Source of the DNA: Deinococcus actinosclerus
GTDB taxonomy: Bacteria; Deinococcota; Deinococci; Deinococcales; Deinococcaceae
Assembly (NCBI RefSeq): GCF_001507665.1
Contig: NZ_CP013910.1
Span: forward strand, 80,001-122,500
Reading direction: 5' to 3'
Length of the DNA: 42,500 nt
Below, one piece after another: positions 1 through 7,873 of the stretch. Every line of letters begins with the position of its first letter. Position 1 is the first letter of the stretch. The notes below the pieces were generated by a model. That model had not been told where the DNA came from, did no database searches, and was given only the letters and a program-made list of their open reading frames with translations. The translations under genes were made by a program, and so were the position numbers.

Positions 1-12
1 CTGAACTCAGCG

Positions 13-1191
13 TTACCGGCGGATCAGGGCGAAGGCCCGCCCGCCGAGCAGGGTGATCAGCGCGGCGCTGCCCAGCGCGATGCCCAGCGCCCAGGTGAGG
101 CCGACGTGGTCGGCGACGAAGCCGATGGCGGGCGGCCCCAGCAGGAAGCCGCCGTATCCGATGGCGGCGACGGCGGCGATGCCGCGCCCGGCCAGGGCGT
201 GCCCGGCGGTGCCGTACATGACGGGGACGACGTTGCTCAGGCCCAGGCCCGAGAGGGCGAAGCCGAGCGTGGCGGGAATCGGGTCGCGCCACAGCAGGGC
301 CAGGGCGAGGCCGACAGCGGTGACGAGCGAGCCGATGCGGACGATCTGCTCGTCGCCGAGGCGGGCGCGGCCCAGGTCGCCGAACCAGCGGCCCAGGGTC
401 ATGGTGGCCACGAACGCGGCGTAGCCCAGACCGGCGGCGCCGCCGGGGACGGTCAGGACGTCGCGGAAGTACAGCGCGGCCCAGTCGTAGTTGGCGCCCT
501 CGGCGAGCATGCCCAGGAAGCACAGCAGGCCCAGCAGCAGGACCGGGAGGGTCAGCACCGGGCCGGCTGGGGTGGAGGTCTGGGTATCGTCGTGCGGGGT
601 GTCCCCGGCGGGGTCGGGGATCAGGAGGCGCAGCGTGACGGCGGCCAGCAGGAGGGTCGTGGCGACCACGAGACCGGCGTGCACGGGGATGGACACGCGG
701 CCGATCAGGAGGCTGCCGGCCCCGGCGCCGAGCAGGCTGCCCAGGCTGAAGTAGGCGTGCAGGCGGCTCATGATCGGGCGGCCCAGGGTGCGTTCGACCG
801 TGACGCCCTGGGCGTTCATGGCGACGTCCATGACGCCGTTCGCGGCGCCCAGGATCGCCAGCGCGGCGATCAGCGTCAGGAGGCTGGGCGCGAGGACGGG
901 CAGCAGCAGGCTGAGGAGGAACAGCACGGTGGCGACGCGGGTGACGGGGGCGCTGCCCCAGCGGGCGATCCAGCGGCCCACGAGGCTCATGCTGGTCACG
1001 CCGCCCAGGCCGCTGGCGAGCAGGGCCACGCCGATCTGCGCGGGGGTGAGTTCCAGGCCGTCACGCACGCCGGGGATGTTCACGGCCCAGGTGGCGAACA
1101 CGGCGCCGTTCACCATGAAGACGGTGTTCAGCGCGCGGCGGGCGGCCTCGGCGCGGGGCTGGAGGGTGGTGGTGGGAGCGGCGGTGGTCAT
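13..1191 (-). CDS. MFS transporter, YbjJ-like
   Basis: A 392-residue inner-membrane permease of the major facilitator superfamily with about 12 hydrophobic segments. The segment GAANGVMDVAMNAQGVTVE (about residues 114-132), followed by RPIMSRLHAYFSLG, resembles the YbjJ branch of MFS proteins (family knowledge). The substrate is unknown; a sugar or sugar-like compound is an inference from the divergent LacI-family regulator at 1286. The ATG at 1191 has a GAGGTT ribosome binding site about 5 nt upstream, so unlike many neighbours this mRNA has a leader. A palindrome at 1241-1258 lies between the two divergent genes and probably controls both. Length is normal for the family and nothing looks broken. 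Confidence 0.88.
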   Translation of the reverse strand: MTTAAPTTTLQPRAEAARRALNTVFMVNGAVFATWAVNIPGVRDGLELTPAQIGVALLASGLGGVTSMSLVGRWIARWGSAPVTRVATVLFLLSLLLPVLAPSLLTLIAALAILGAANGVMDVAMNAQGVTVERTLGRPIMSRLHAYFSLGSLLGAGAGSLLIGRVSIPVHAGLVVATTLLLAAVTLRLLIPDPAGDTPHDDTQTSTPAGPVLTLPVLLLGLLCFLGMLAEGANYDWAALYFRDVLTVPGGAAGLGYAAFVATMTLGRWFGDLGRARLGDEQIVRIGSLVTAVGLALALLWRDPIPATLGFALSGLGLSNVVPVMYGTAGHALAGRGIAAVAAIGYGGFLLGPPAIGFVADHVGLTWALGIALGSAALITLLGGRAFALIRR

Positions 1192-1240
1192 GCGGAACCT
1201 CGGGGGTGGAGGAGGGCGCGGCGGCGGGGGGATGAGTGCA

Positions 1241-1258
1241 ATCTGAATCGTTTCAGAT
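1241..1258. promoter_or_regulatory. LacI-family operator between MFS gene and regulator
   Basis: ATCTGAATCGTTTCAGAT has perfect 7-bp arms (ATCTGAA/TTCAGAT) around TCGT. The core TGAATCGTTTCA with a central CG is typical of LacI-family operators. It sits in the 94-bp divergent gap, next to the -35 position of the regulator's own promoter (-10 TACCAT at 1274-1279). Autoregulation plus control of the transporter is the natural inference. Confidence 0.7.
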
Positions 1259-1273
1259 CAGGTCTCCATACGC

Positions 1274-1279
1274 TACCAT
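1274..1279 (+). promoter_or_regulatory. -10 box of leaderless lacI-type regulator
   Basis: TACCAT lies 6 nt before the ATG at 1286. This TANNNT-N6-ATG arrangement puts the transcription start at or next to the start codon. No Shine-Dalgarno sequence is visible. Confidence 0.5.
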
Positions 1280-1285
1280 TCAGGC

Positions 1286-2398
1286 ATGCCCCCCGCCAAG
1301 CCAGTCCCCACCGGGCCGCGCGCCGCCAGCCGCCCCACCCTGCGGGACGTGGCACGCACGCTGGGCGTCAGCGTCGCCACCGTCAGCAACGCCTACAACC
1401 GCCCGGACCAGCTCAGTGAGGACCTGCGCGACCGCATCCTGGCCGCCGCGCGCGACCTGGGCTACCGGGGCCCCGACCCCCTGGCGCGCAGCCTGCGCCG
1501 GGGCCGGACCGGCGTGCTGGGCGTCGTGTACGACGCGCCGCTGGACTACGCCTTCGCCGACCCGGCCGCCGCGCTGTTCCTCGGCAGCGTCACCCGCGCC
1601 GTGCAGGACCGCGACCTGAACGTCCTGCTGCTCGCCGCGCCGCACGACCCGCAGGCCGACGCGACCCTGGCCGTGCGCAACGCCAGCGTGGACGGCTTCA
1701 TCGTGTACTGCGCCGCCGAGGGCAGCCCGCTGCTGCGCGCCGTGCTGGACCGCGCCCTGCCCACCGTCCTCGTCGATCAGGACCCGCAGGCGGGCAGCGC
1801 CCACGTCGGCATCGACGACGCCGGGGGCGCGCAGGCGGCCGCCGCGCACCTGCTGGACCTCGGACACCGGCAGCTGGGCGCGCTGTGCCTGGAACTCGCC
1901 GGGGACCGCCACCCCGGCCCGGTCAGCGCCGCGCGCGAGGCGCGGGTCGCGTACCGCACCACCGCGCAGCGCATCCGGGGCTACCGCGCCGCCGCCGCCG
2001 AGCACCCGGACGCCACGCTGCACCTCATGGAGGCCGGGCAGAACACCCCCGCCGACGGCGAGGCCCTGACCCTGGACCTGCTGCGCGCCCACCCGGAGGT
2101 CACGGGCGTCGTGTGCATGAGTGACGTCCTCGCGCAAGGCGCCCTGCGGGCCGCCGCCACCCTCGGCCTGAGCGTCCCCGGCGACCTCAGCGTGATCGGC
2201 TACGACGATCTGCCCAGCTCCGGCGCGCTGAACCTCACGACCGTGTGGCAGCCCACCCCGGACAAGGGCGCGGCGGTCGGCGCGGCCATCCTCGCCCTGC
2301 TGGACGGGCAGGAACCCGCCCCGGTCACCCTCCCCACCCGGCTGGTCGTGCGCGGCAGCACCGCCCCACCCAGATCGCCCGCCGCCTCATCCGCCTGA
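1286..2398 (+). CDS. LacI family transcriptional regulator
   Basis: A 370-residue repressor-type regulator. An N-terminal helix-turn-helix at about residues 18-45 contains the signature TLRDVARTLGVSVATVSNAY. It is followed by a periplasmic-binding-protein-like sensor domain ending in the usual segments on promoter selectivity and dimerisation (VIGYDDLPSSGALNLTTVWQP). It probably binds the palindrome at 1241-1258 and responds to a small sugar-like ligand that cannot be named from sequence. The divergent MFS gene is the most likely target. galE starts 20 nt after the stop codon but has its own -10 box, so it may be transcribed independently. The start is the ATG that follows TACCAT at leaderless spacing. 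Confidence 0.9.
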   Translation: MPPAKPVPTGPRAASRPTLRDVARTLGVSVATVSNAYNRPDQLSEDLRDRILAAARDLGYRGPDPLARSLRRGRTGVLGVVYDAPLDYAFADPAAALFLGSVTRAVQDRDLNVLLLAAPHDPQADATLAVRNASVDGFIVYCAAEGSPLLRAVLDRALPTVLVDQDPQAGSAHVGIDDAGGAQAAAAHLLDLGHRQLGALCLELAGDRHPGPVSAAREARVAYRTTAQRIRGYRAAAAEHPDATLHLMEAGQNTPADGEALTLDLLRAHPEVTGVVCMSDVLAQGALRAAATLGLSVPGDLSVIGYDDLPSSGALNLTTVWQPTPDKGAAVGAAILALLDGQEPAPVTLPTRLVVRGSTAPPRSPAASSA

Positions 2399-2405
2399 AG
2401 CGCGC

Positions 2406-2411
2406 TACGCT
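2406..2411 (+). promoter_or_regulatory. -10 box of leaderless galE
   Basis: TACGCT lies 7 nt upstream of the galE ATG, inside the 20-nt gap after the regulator's stop codon, and no ribosome binding site is present. This suggests galE can be transcribed from its own leaderless promoter as well as by read-through. Confidence 0.45.
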
Positions 2412-2418
2412 GGCGCCC

Positions 2419-3411
2419 ATGAAGATTCTGGTTGTGGGTGGCGCGGGGTACATCGGGTCTCACACGGTGCGGCAGCTGCGCCGCGCCGGGCATGAGGTCG
2501 TCGTGTTCGACAACCTGTCGAGCGGGCACGCCGAGGCCCTGCCCGCCGACGTGCCCCTGGTGCGCGGCGACCTGCTCGACGCGGACGCCGTGCGCGCCGC
2601 GCTGAACGCCCATCAGCCCGACGCCGTCATCCACTTCGCCGCGTTGATCGAGGTGGGCGAGAGCATGCGCGCCCCGGCCCGCTACTACCGCAACAACGTC
2701 GTGGGCAGCCTGAACCTCCTCCAGGCCATCGTGGAGACCCGCAAGATTCCGCTGGTGTTCTCCTCCACGGCCGCCGTGTACGGCACCACCGACCTCGTGC
2801 CCATCCCCGAGACGGCCGCCATGCAGCCCGAGAGCGTGTACGGCGAGACGAAACTCATGACCGAGCACATGATCCACGCCTTCCACACGGCGCACGGCCT
2901 GCCGTACACGGTGCTGCGGTACTTCAACGTGTGCGGCGCCGCGCCTGAGGGCGACATCGGCGAGGCGCACGCCGGCAAGAGCCACCTGATCGAGATGGCC
3001 GCCCTGACCGCCCTGGGCCAGCGCGAGAAGATGCTGATCTTCGGCGACGACTACCCCACCCCCGACGGCACCTGCATCCGCGACTACGTGCACGTGCAGG
3101 ACCTCGCCGATGCGCACGTCCTCGCCGTGGAGGCTTTGCTGAGCGGGCAGCGCCGTGACGGCACCTTCAACGTGGGCCTGGGCCACGGCTTCAGCGTCAA
3201 GGAGGTGCTCGACACCGTGGACGAGGTCGTCGGCACGCCCCTGAACCGCGAACTCGCCCCCCGCCGCGCCGGGGACCCGCCCCGCCTCGTGGCGGACGCC
3301 ACCCGCATCCGCGAGGAACTTGGCTTCAAGCCGCAGTTCACGGACCTGAAGGACATCGTGCAGACCGCCTGGAACTGGCACAAGGGTCACCCACACGACT
3401 TCAAAAAATGA
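2419..3411 (+). CDS. galE: UDP-glucose 4-epimerase
   Basis: Interconverts UDP-glucose and UDP-galactose with bound NAD+ (Leloir pathway and supply of surface-polysaccharide precursors). It has 330 residues, the normal GalE length. The N-terminal Rossmann motif is GGAGYIG (residues 7-13) and the catalytic pair Y141xxxK145 lies in SVYGETK, preceded by FSSTAAVYG, all standard for extended short-chain dehydrogenases of the GalE type. NVGLGHGFSVKEVL and the C-terminal RRAGDPPRLVAD segment also fit GalE. I chose the ATG at 2419 (MKILVVGG), because it places the Rossmann fold at the N-terminus and has a TACGCT box 7 nt upstream; longer in-frame extensions run into the upstream gene. A strong terminator follows. 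Confidence 0.95.
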   Translation: MKILVVGGAGYIGSHTVRQLRRAGHEVVVFDNLSSGHAEALPADVPLVRGDLLDADAVRAALNAHQPDAVIHFAALIEVGESMRAPARYYRNNVVGSLNLLQAIVETRKIPLVFSSTAAVYGTTDLVPIPETAAMQPESVYGETKLMTEHMIHAFHTAHGLPYTVLRYFNVCGAAPEGDIGEAHAGKSHLIEMAALTALGQREKMLIFGDDYPTPDGTCIRDYVHVQDLADAHVLAVEALLSGQRRDGTFNVGLGHGFSVKEVLDTVDEVVGTPLNRELAPRRAGDPPRLVADATRIREELGFKPQFTDLKDIVQTAWNWHKGHPHDFKK

Positions 3412-3423
3412 ACTGAAAGGGTT

Positions 3424-3453
3424 CAGGGGGAGGCGTGGGCCTCTCCCTGTTTT
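3424..3453 (+). terminator. galE intrinsic terminator
   Basis: Eleven-bp arms (3424-3434 and 3439-3449, one G-U pair) close a GTGG loop and are followed by TTTT. The T-run overlaps the stop codon of the convergent tetR-type gene, so the hairpin separates the two converging units. Confidence 0.75.
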
Positions 3454-4108
3454 ATGCCTCCGGTGCGGTGGTCAGGCCGGTGATCAGGGCGGTCAGGGCG
3501 TCGGGCAGCGCGGTGTCCAGGCTGAGGTGCAGCGCGCCCAGCGGGGAGTCGCGCAGGGCCTCGCGCACGGCGGGCGAGGGGTCGCTCATGGGTTGCAGGC
3601 CCGCGATGAGCGCCTGGGTATAGGTCAGCAGGCGCGCGGGGGCGTCTCCGCGCAGGCCAGGCAGCGCGCGCTGGAGGCGGGGCGTGGTGGCGCTCAGGTG
3701 CGCGGCCACGCGGGTCTTGTGGGCGAGGGCGCGTTCGGTGCTGATGTTGTGTTCCAGGATGCCCGCCAGGAGCGGGATCAGCCGCGCGAGGTCCGGGTGG
3801 GCCAGGGTGAGGTGGCTCAGGGTGCGGGCCAGCGTGGCGGGGGTGTGGGTGCCGCCCAGGTCGAGGTGGCGGTTCAGGTCGCGGAAGAAGTCGTCGAGGA
3901 GGTCCTCGTACAGGCTGAGGAAGAGGTCCTCCTTGCTGGGGAAGTATGCGAACAGCGCGGCCTTGGTGAGGCCGACGCGGTCGGCGATGGCATTCAGGGT
4001 GAGGTCGGGGTAGCGGTGGGTCTGCCACAGGGTGCGGGCAGCCGTGAGGATCTGCGCGCGGCGTTCCTGTTTCGCGGCGTCACTGCGGGCGCGCACTTGG
4101 GTAACCAT
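3452..4108 (-). CDS. TetR/AcrR family transcriptional regulator
   Basis: A 218-residue TetR-type repressor. The N-terminal helix-turn-helix (about residues 18-60) includes ILTAARTLW, LTLNAIADRVGLTKAALFAYF and PSKEDLF, the standard TetR order. The C-terminal helical ligand domain is divergent, so the ligand is unknown. It is transcribed divergently from the short-chain dehydrogenase at 4242, whose promoter carries a perfect palindrome, so that gene is the probable target. Its own start codon sits in TAACC-ATA-GGTTA and is preceded by a perfect TATAAT 6 nt upstream (4115-4120), indicating a leaderless message and probable autoregulation. Confidence 0.9.
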   Translation of the reverse strand: MVTQVRARSDAAKQERRAQILTAARTLWQTHRYPDLTLNAIADRVGLTKAALFAYFPSKEDLFLSLYEDLLDDFFRDLNRHLDLGGTHTPATLARTLSHLTLAHPDLARLIPLLAGILEHNISTERALAHKTRVAAHLSATTPRLQRALPGLRGDAPARLLTYTQALIAGLQPMSDPSPAVREALRDSPLGALHLSLDTALPDALTALITGLTTAPEA

Positions 4109-4114
4109 AGGTTA

Positions 4115-4120
4115 ATTATA
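4115..4120 (-). promoter_or_regulatory. -10 box of tetR-type gene
   Basis: On the minus strand TATAAT stands 6 nt before the ATG at 4108. GTTA/TAAC half-sites around it (4103-4122) resemble the arms of the operator at 4186-4206, so the regulator may shut off its own promoter here. Confidence 0.55.
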
Positions 4121-4168
4121 ACTGAAGGTCTGACAGGGATGCTTGTGGGAGATAACGGTTGACGACTC

Positions 4169-4206
4169 TTGACAGGCTGACCACGGGTAACTAATCTCTA
4201 GTTACC
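4169..4206 (+). promoter_or_regulatory. SDR promoter with embedded palindromic operator
   Basis: TTGACA (4169-4174), a 17-nt spacer and TAATCT (4192-4197) form a near-consensus sigma-70 type promoter. A perfect palindrome with arms GGTAACTA (4186-4193) and TAGTTACC (4199-4206) around ATCTC covers the -10 box. This is the expected position for TetR-family repression of the downstream dehydrogenase. Confidence 0.75.
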
Positions 4207-4241
4207 GGCGGTTGCTTAAGTGGTCCGCCAGAGGAGCCCCC

Positions 4242-5051
4242 ATGACCCAGCCTGCCCCCACCCCCAGCACGGCTCTGATCACCGGCGCCAGCAGCGGCAT
4301 CGGCGAACAGATCGCCCACGAACTCGCCGCGCGCGGCAGCCACCTCATCCTCGTCGCCCGCAGCGAGGGCCCGCTCAATGCTCTGGCCGAGACCCTCCGC
4401 GCCCGGCACGGCGTGCAGGTCCACGTCCTCCCGCAGGACCTCACCCGGCCCCACGCTGCCCGCGACCTCCTGACCCGCACCCAGGCACTGAACCTGAACG
4501 TGGACATCCTCGTGAACAACGCGGGCTTCGCCGACTACGGCGAATTCACCGAACTGGACGTCCAGAAACAGCTCGACATGATCCAGGTGAACGTCACCGC
4601 CCTGACCGAACTCACCCACGCGTACCTGCCCGGCATGCGCGCCCGGGGCCGGGGCCGCGTGCTGAACATCGCCAGCACCGCCGCGTTCCTCCCGGGGCCC
4701 CTGATGGCCGTGTACTACGCCACCAAGGCCTACGTCCTGAGCTTCAGCGAGGCCCTGCACGAGGAACTGCGCGGCACCGGCGTCAGCGTCACCGCCGCCT
4801 GCCCCGGCCCGGTCGAGACCGGCTTCCAGGCCGCCGCGAACATGGGCGGCAGCCGCCTGCTGCGCGACCGCCTGACCCGCGCCGCGATCCTCCCCGCCCG
4901 CGAGGTCGCCGCGCAGGCCGTGACTGCCATGCTGCGCGGCGAGGCCGTCCACGTCATCGGGACTTTCAACCGCCTCCAGACCCTGCTGCCCCGCCTGCTG
5001 CCGCGCCGCGCCGTGCCCCCCCTGATCCGCCGGGTACAGGGCCAGCACTGA
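4242..5051 (+). CDS. SDR family NAD(P)-dependent oxidoreductase
   Basis: A 269-residue classical short-chain dehydrogenase/reductase. The cofactor motif TGASSGIG is at residues 14-21, NNAG at 92-95, the catalytic Ser145 in NIASTAAF, and Y158xxxK162 in VYYATKAY. The sequence resembles the DltE/YqjQ-like SDRs that act on hydrophobic aldehydes or ketones, but the substrate cannot be told. The start is the ATG after GAGGAG (4231-4236); an upstream in-frame TTG at 4212 lacks that signal. The gene is driven by the promoter and operator at 4169-4206 and is probably de-repressed when the neighbouring TetR protein binds its ligand. The stop is 18 nt before the CorA-like gene, which has its own -10 box. 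Confidence 0.88.
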   Translation: MTQPAPTPSTALITGASSGIGEQIAHELAARGSHLILVARSEGPLNALAETLRARHGVQVHVLPQDLTRPHAARDLLTRTQALNLNVDILVNNAGFADYGEFTELDVQKQLDMIQVNVTALTELTHAYLPGMRARGRGRVLNIASTAAFLPGPLMAVYYATKAYVLSFSEALHEELRGTGVSVTAACPGPVETGFQAAANMGGSRLLRDRLTRAAILPAREVAAQAVTAMLRGEAVHVIGTFNRLQTLLPRLLPRRAVPPLIRRVQGQH

Positions 5052-5057
5052 CCCGCG

Positions 5058-5063
5058 TACAGT
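5058..5063 (+). promoter_or_regulatory. -10 box of leaderless corA-type gene
   Basis: TACAGT lies 6 nt before the ATG at 5070, in the 18-nt gap after the dehydrogenase stop codon. Confidence 0.45.
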
Positions 5064-5069
5064 GAGGGC

Positions 5070-6047
5070 ATGCCCACCCGGATCCTGCTGTTCGACGCGG
5101 CAGGTCAGGACTGCGCCGTCGAGCCCGGCGCCCTGCCCGGCACCCTGACCCGGCTCGGGCCCCACCAGCTGCTGTGGGTGGACGTGCAGGCCGACGCCGC
5201 CGAGGACCGCCGCGAGCAGCTGGCCGCCCTGGACCTCGACGCGCCCACCCGCGCGTGGCTGGACACGACCGACCCGCACCCGGCCCTGCACCGCCACGAG
5301 CAGGCCGTGCACCTGCGCGTGAACAGCCTGGAAAAGGGCGCGCACCACTACCACGCGTCCCCCGTCGCGTTCGTGGCCGGGCGGAACGTGGTGTACACCG
5401 CCCACGACGGCCCGGCCCGCTTCCTGGACAGTTTCCGGGGGCGACTGGAGGGCGACACGAACCTCGGGCAGCTGGACGCCGCCGCGTTCCTGGCCGTGGT
5501 GCTCGCCCATCACGTCGAGGGCTTCGTGCAGCCGCTCTCGCCCATCGAGGACAACATCGACCGGCTGGACGAACTGATCCTGCAAGAACCCCGGCACGGA
5601 CGGCGCCACCTGGAAACCCTGGTCGGCCTGCGGCGGCGCGTGAGCGAACTGCGCCGCCTGCTCACCGCGCACCGCCCGGTGTACGTGGCGCTCGCCAGCC
5701 CGGACTTCACCGTGTTCGACCACGACGAGCCCGAGGTGCGCCTGGAAAAACTCCTGCGCGCCTTCGAGCACACCCAGGAAGCCGTCAGCCACACCCGTGA
5801 GGCGGTCCTGGGTACCTTCGACCTGCTCATGAGTTCCACCGGGCAGCGCACCAACGAGGTCATGCGTGTCCTGACGGTCGTGACCGTGACGCTGGGCATC
5901 GTCGCGGCGGTGGCGGGGCTGATGGGCATGAACTTCCAGGCGGACATCTTCAAGGCGGGCAACACGGGCTTCCGGGACGTCCTGCTCGGCAGCGGCCTGC
6001 TGATCGTGCTGATCGTCGCGCTGGGCCGCTGGCGCGGCTGGCTGTGA
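5070..6047 (+). CDS. corA: CorA family divalent-metal transporter
   Basis: A 325-residue CorA/ZntB-type channel. A long soluble N-terminal domain (1-260) ends in a helical stalk (LSPIEDNIDRLDELILQ and later segments). It is followed by two C-terminal membrane helices (about 270-287 and 304-320). The first helix ends with the family signature GMN (residues 286-288, LMGMNFQ). GMN is diagnostic for the family, which forms pentamers and moves Mg2+, Co2+, Ni2+ or, in ZntB, Zn2+. Metal selectivity is not readable here; the loop after GMN (ADIFKAGNTGF) lacks the MPEL sequence of classical CorA, so a ZntB-like or divergent role is possible. Confidence 0.88.
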   Translation: MPTRILLFDAAGQDCAVEPGALPGTLTRLGPHQLLWVDVQADAAEDRREQLAALDLDAPTRAWLDTTDPHPALHRHEQAVHLRVNSLEKGAHHYHASPVAFVAGRNVVYTAHDGPARFLDSFRGRLEGDTNLGQLDAAAFLAVVLAHHVEGFVQPLSPIEDNIDRLDELILQEPRHGRRHLETLVGLRRRVSELRRLLTAHRPVYVALASPDFTVFDHDEPEVRLEKLLRAFEHTQEAVSHTREAVLGTFDLLMSSTGQRTNEVMRVLTVVTVTLGIVAAVAGLMGMNFQADIFKAGNTGFRDVLLGSGLLIVLIVALGRWRGWL

Positions 6048-6087
6048 CCCCGGCCGCCTGAAGGTCCAGGCCACCGCCCCGGCGGCT

Positions 6088-6114
6088 GACCCATACCAAC
6101 GCTGTGGTGTGGTC
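6088..6114 (+). terminator. candidate terminator hairpin after corA-type gene
   Basis: CCATACCA (6091-6098) pairs with TGGTGTGG (6105-6112) with one G-U pair. The stem can extend through GAC/GTC with a one-base bulge. There is no T-run, so this is only a candidate. Confidence 0.4.
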
Positions 6115-6163
6115 CCTCAGTTCACCCGGCCAGATGGCGCAGGCACGCCGCGCCGGATTGCCG

Positions 6164-6169
6164 TACGCT
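6164..6169 (+). promoter_or_regulatory. -10 box of leaderless M20 peptidase gene
   Basis: TACGCT lies 7 nt before the ATG at 6177, and no Shine-Dalgarno sequence is visible between them. Confidence 0.45.
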
Positions 6170-6176
6170 GCCAGGG

Positions 6177-7514
6177 ATGACCCAACCCGACCTCACGGCC
6201 CACATCGAACGCGGCCTGCGTGACCTCGCCGACCTCGTCGCCATTCCCAGCGTCTCCGCCCAGGGCCGCCACCTCCCAGACGCCGCCCGGGCCGTGCAGA
6301 CCCTCTTGGAAGCCGAGGGCTTCACCGTCCGCGAGTACCCCGGACAGGTCGCCCCGATCCTCCTGGCAGAGGCCGGGGAAGGCCCCTTCACGCTGCTGAT
6401 CTACAACCACTACGACGTGCAGCCCGAGGACCCCGCCGAGCTGTGGGACACCCCGCCCTTCACCCTGACCGAACGGGACGGCCGCCTGTACGGGCGCGGC
6501 GCCAGCGACGACAAGGGCGAGCTCGTCTCCCGCCTCGCCGGGCTGCGCGCCCTCAGGGAGCAGCGCGGCGGCAGCCTTCCCCTGAAGGTCAAGTGGCTCA
6601 TCGAGGGCGAGGAGGAGGTCGGTAGCCCCAGCCTGGAAGCCTTCATTGAGGCGCACGCCGCCGAGCTGAAGGCCGACGGCGTCTGGTGGGAATTCGGCAG
6701 CATCACCCCCGAGGGCCGCCCCGTGCTGTACGCGGGCCTCAAGGGCATCATCTGCGTGGAACTGCGCTGCCGCGTTGCCGCCAGTGACCTGCACAGCAGC
6801 AACGGCGCGGTCGTGGACAACCCCCTGTGGCGCCTCGCCGCCGCCGTCGCCAGTCTGCGCGGCCCCGACGGCACCGTCCTGATCCCCGGCTTCCACGACG
6901 ACGTCCGACCCCCCAGCCAGGCCGACCTGGACGCCATCGCCGCCCTGCCCGGCACCGGCGAGGCGCTGCGGGACACCTACGACGTCACCCGTACCCTGGG
7001 GGATCGCAGCGAGTACCACACCCGCCTGAACCTCAAACCCGTCGTGAACGTCAACGGTTTCCACGGCGGGTACGAGGGGCAGGGCAGCAAGACCGTCCTC
7101 CCGGCTTCAGGCATGGTGAAACTCGACTTCCGCCTCGTGCCCGACCAGCACCCCGACCTCATCGTGGACCTCCTGCGCACCCACCTCGACACGCAGGGCT
7201 TCAGCGACATTGAGATCGTCGAGCTTGAAAGCCACCAGCACCCCGCTCGCAGCGACCTGGACCACCCCTTCGTGAAAACTGCCGTGCAGGTCGCCCGCGA
7301 CGTTCACGGCCAGGAGCCCATCCTCAACCCCAGCTCCGGCGGCAGCGGCCCCATGCACCCCTTCATGCAGCACGTCGGCGCGCCCGTCATCGCGCTGGGC
7401 ATCGGCAACATCGGCGGGCGCGTCCACGCCCCCAACGAGAACATCCTCCGCCGCGACTTCGAAAACGGCGTCCGCTACGCCGCCGCGCTGCTCGCCGCGC
7501 TGGCCGAGGGGTAG
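6177..7514 (+). CDS. M20 family dipeptidase/metallopeptidase
   Basis: A 445-residue zinc peptidase of the M20 (ArgE/DapE/CPG2/carnosinase) family, close to the subgroup usually annotated as M20/M25/M40 dipeptidase. The metal and catalytic motifs are in order: NHYDVQP with H78 and D80, GRGASDDKG (106-114) with the bridging Asp, and EGEEEVGS (143-150) with the general base Glu and a metal Glu. A lid domain follows, and near the C-terminus there is GGSGPMHPF and a late HAPNE segment carrying the last metal His. It probably hydrolyses dipeptides or small amidated compounds in the cytoplasm; no signal peptide is seen. The start follows a leaderless TACGCT box. Confidence 0.92.
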   Translation: MTQPDLTAHIERGLRDLADLVAIPSVSAQGRHLPDAARAVQTLLEAEGFTVREYPGQVAPILLAEAGEGPFTLLIYNHYDVQPEDPAELWDTPPFTLTERDGRLYGRGASDDKGELVSRLAGLRALREQRGGSLPLKVKWLIEGEEEVGSPSLEAFIEAHAAELKADGVWWEFGSITPEGRPVLYAGLKGIICVELRCRVAASDLHSSNGAVVDNPLWRLAAAVASLRGPDGTVLIPGFHDDVRPPSQADLDAIAALPGTGEALRDTYDVTRTLGDRSEYHTRLNLKPVVNVNGFHGGYEGQGSKTVLPASGMVKLDFRLVPDQHPDLIVDLLRTHLDTQGFSDIEIVELESHQHPARSDLDHPFVKTAVQVARDVHGQEPILNPSSGGSGPMHPFMQHVGAPVIALGIGNIGGRVHAPNENILRRDFENGVRYAAALLAALAEG

Positions 7515-7555
7515 AGCCCGGCGCCGTAGCAGACCAGCCGCAATTCCATGCGGGT

Positions 7556-7591
7556 GGGGCCTGCCGGGCCACCGCGCTCCTGACAGGCCCC
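7556..7591 (+). terminator. candidate terminator hairpin after M20 peptidase gene
   Basis: Perfect 8-bp arms GGGGCCTG (7556-7563) and CAGGCCCC (7584-7591) enclose a 20-nt loop. No T-run follows, so the call is weak. Confidence 0.35.
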
Positions 7592-7661
7592 AACGATGGA
7601 CCGGGCGCGTGCCTTCGGGCTGGTCGGGTCTCATTTTAAAGTGATGGGATACACATTTAAA

Positions 7662-7694
7662 CATCGCCGTGCTGTCGTTACGACTGCGGCGATG
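7662..7694 (+). other. hairpin upstream of lipoprotein gene
   Basis: CATCGCCG (7662-7669) pairs perfectly with CGGCGATG (7687-7694). An inner GTCG-TTA-CGAC stem lies inside. It sits next to an AT-rich patch (7632-7661) that probably holds the promoter, and upstream of the structured element at 7716-7783. It may belong to the same leader RNA. Confidence 0.45.
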
Positions 7695-7715
7695 ATGGTC
7701 AAACTATCGCTTGAA

Positions 7716-7783
7716 TGAGGCAAAAGCCCCCTCTGGGACGAGCCGGTACGCAAGCCTGATGGTGATGGTCAGGCTCACCGGGC
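7716..7783 (+). promoter_or_regulatory. structured leader, candidate c-di-GMP-I (GEMM-like) riboswitch
   Basis: Two adjacent hairpins stand about 90 nt before the lipoprotein start. The first has AGGC pairing with a downstream GCC around an AAAA/ACGA internal loop and a C-rich/GGG stem. The second has CCGGT (7743-7747)/ACCGG (7777-7781) and AGCCTGA (7753-7759)/TCAGGCT (7769-7775) separated by an ACGCA internal loop. The segments GGCAAA, GGGACG-A-GCC and GATGGTCAGGCTCACC resemble conserved parts of the GEMM aptamer in the right order. However, the GAAA tetraloop and the full ACGCAAAGCC string are not preserved, so family membership is tentative; the folded structure itself is clear. Confidence 0.4.
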
Positions 7784-7836
7784 CCTTCTGCCTTATATGA
7801 GCAGCATTCTCTATATAGCTGAGATATCTTAACGTG

Positions 7837-7852
7837 AAGCGCCCAGCGGCGC
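7837..7852 (+). other. hairpin just upstream of lipoprotein ribosome binding site
   Basis: AGCGCC-CAGC-GGCGCT forms a perfect 6-bp stem with a 4-nt loop. It lies about 11 nt before the GTGAGGTC ribosome binding site (7863-7870). It could serve as an expression platform for the upstream structured leader or simply shape the 5' UTR. Confidence 0.45.
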
Positions 7853-7873
7853 TGCATTTCCCGTGAGGTCATC

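Noticed and set aside
106..1419. Long plus-strand open frame opposite the MFS gene
   Set aside because: Its protein is a low-complexity Gly/Ala/Gln/His mix, a shadow of the GC-biased MFS codons in another frame.
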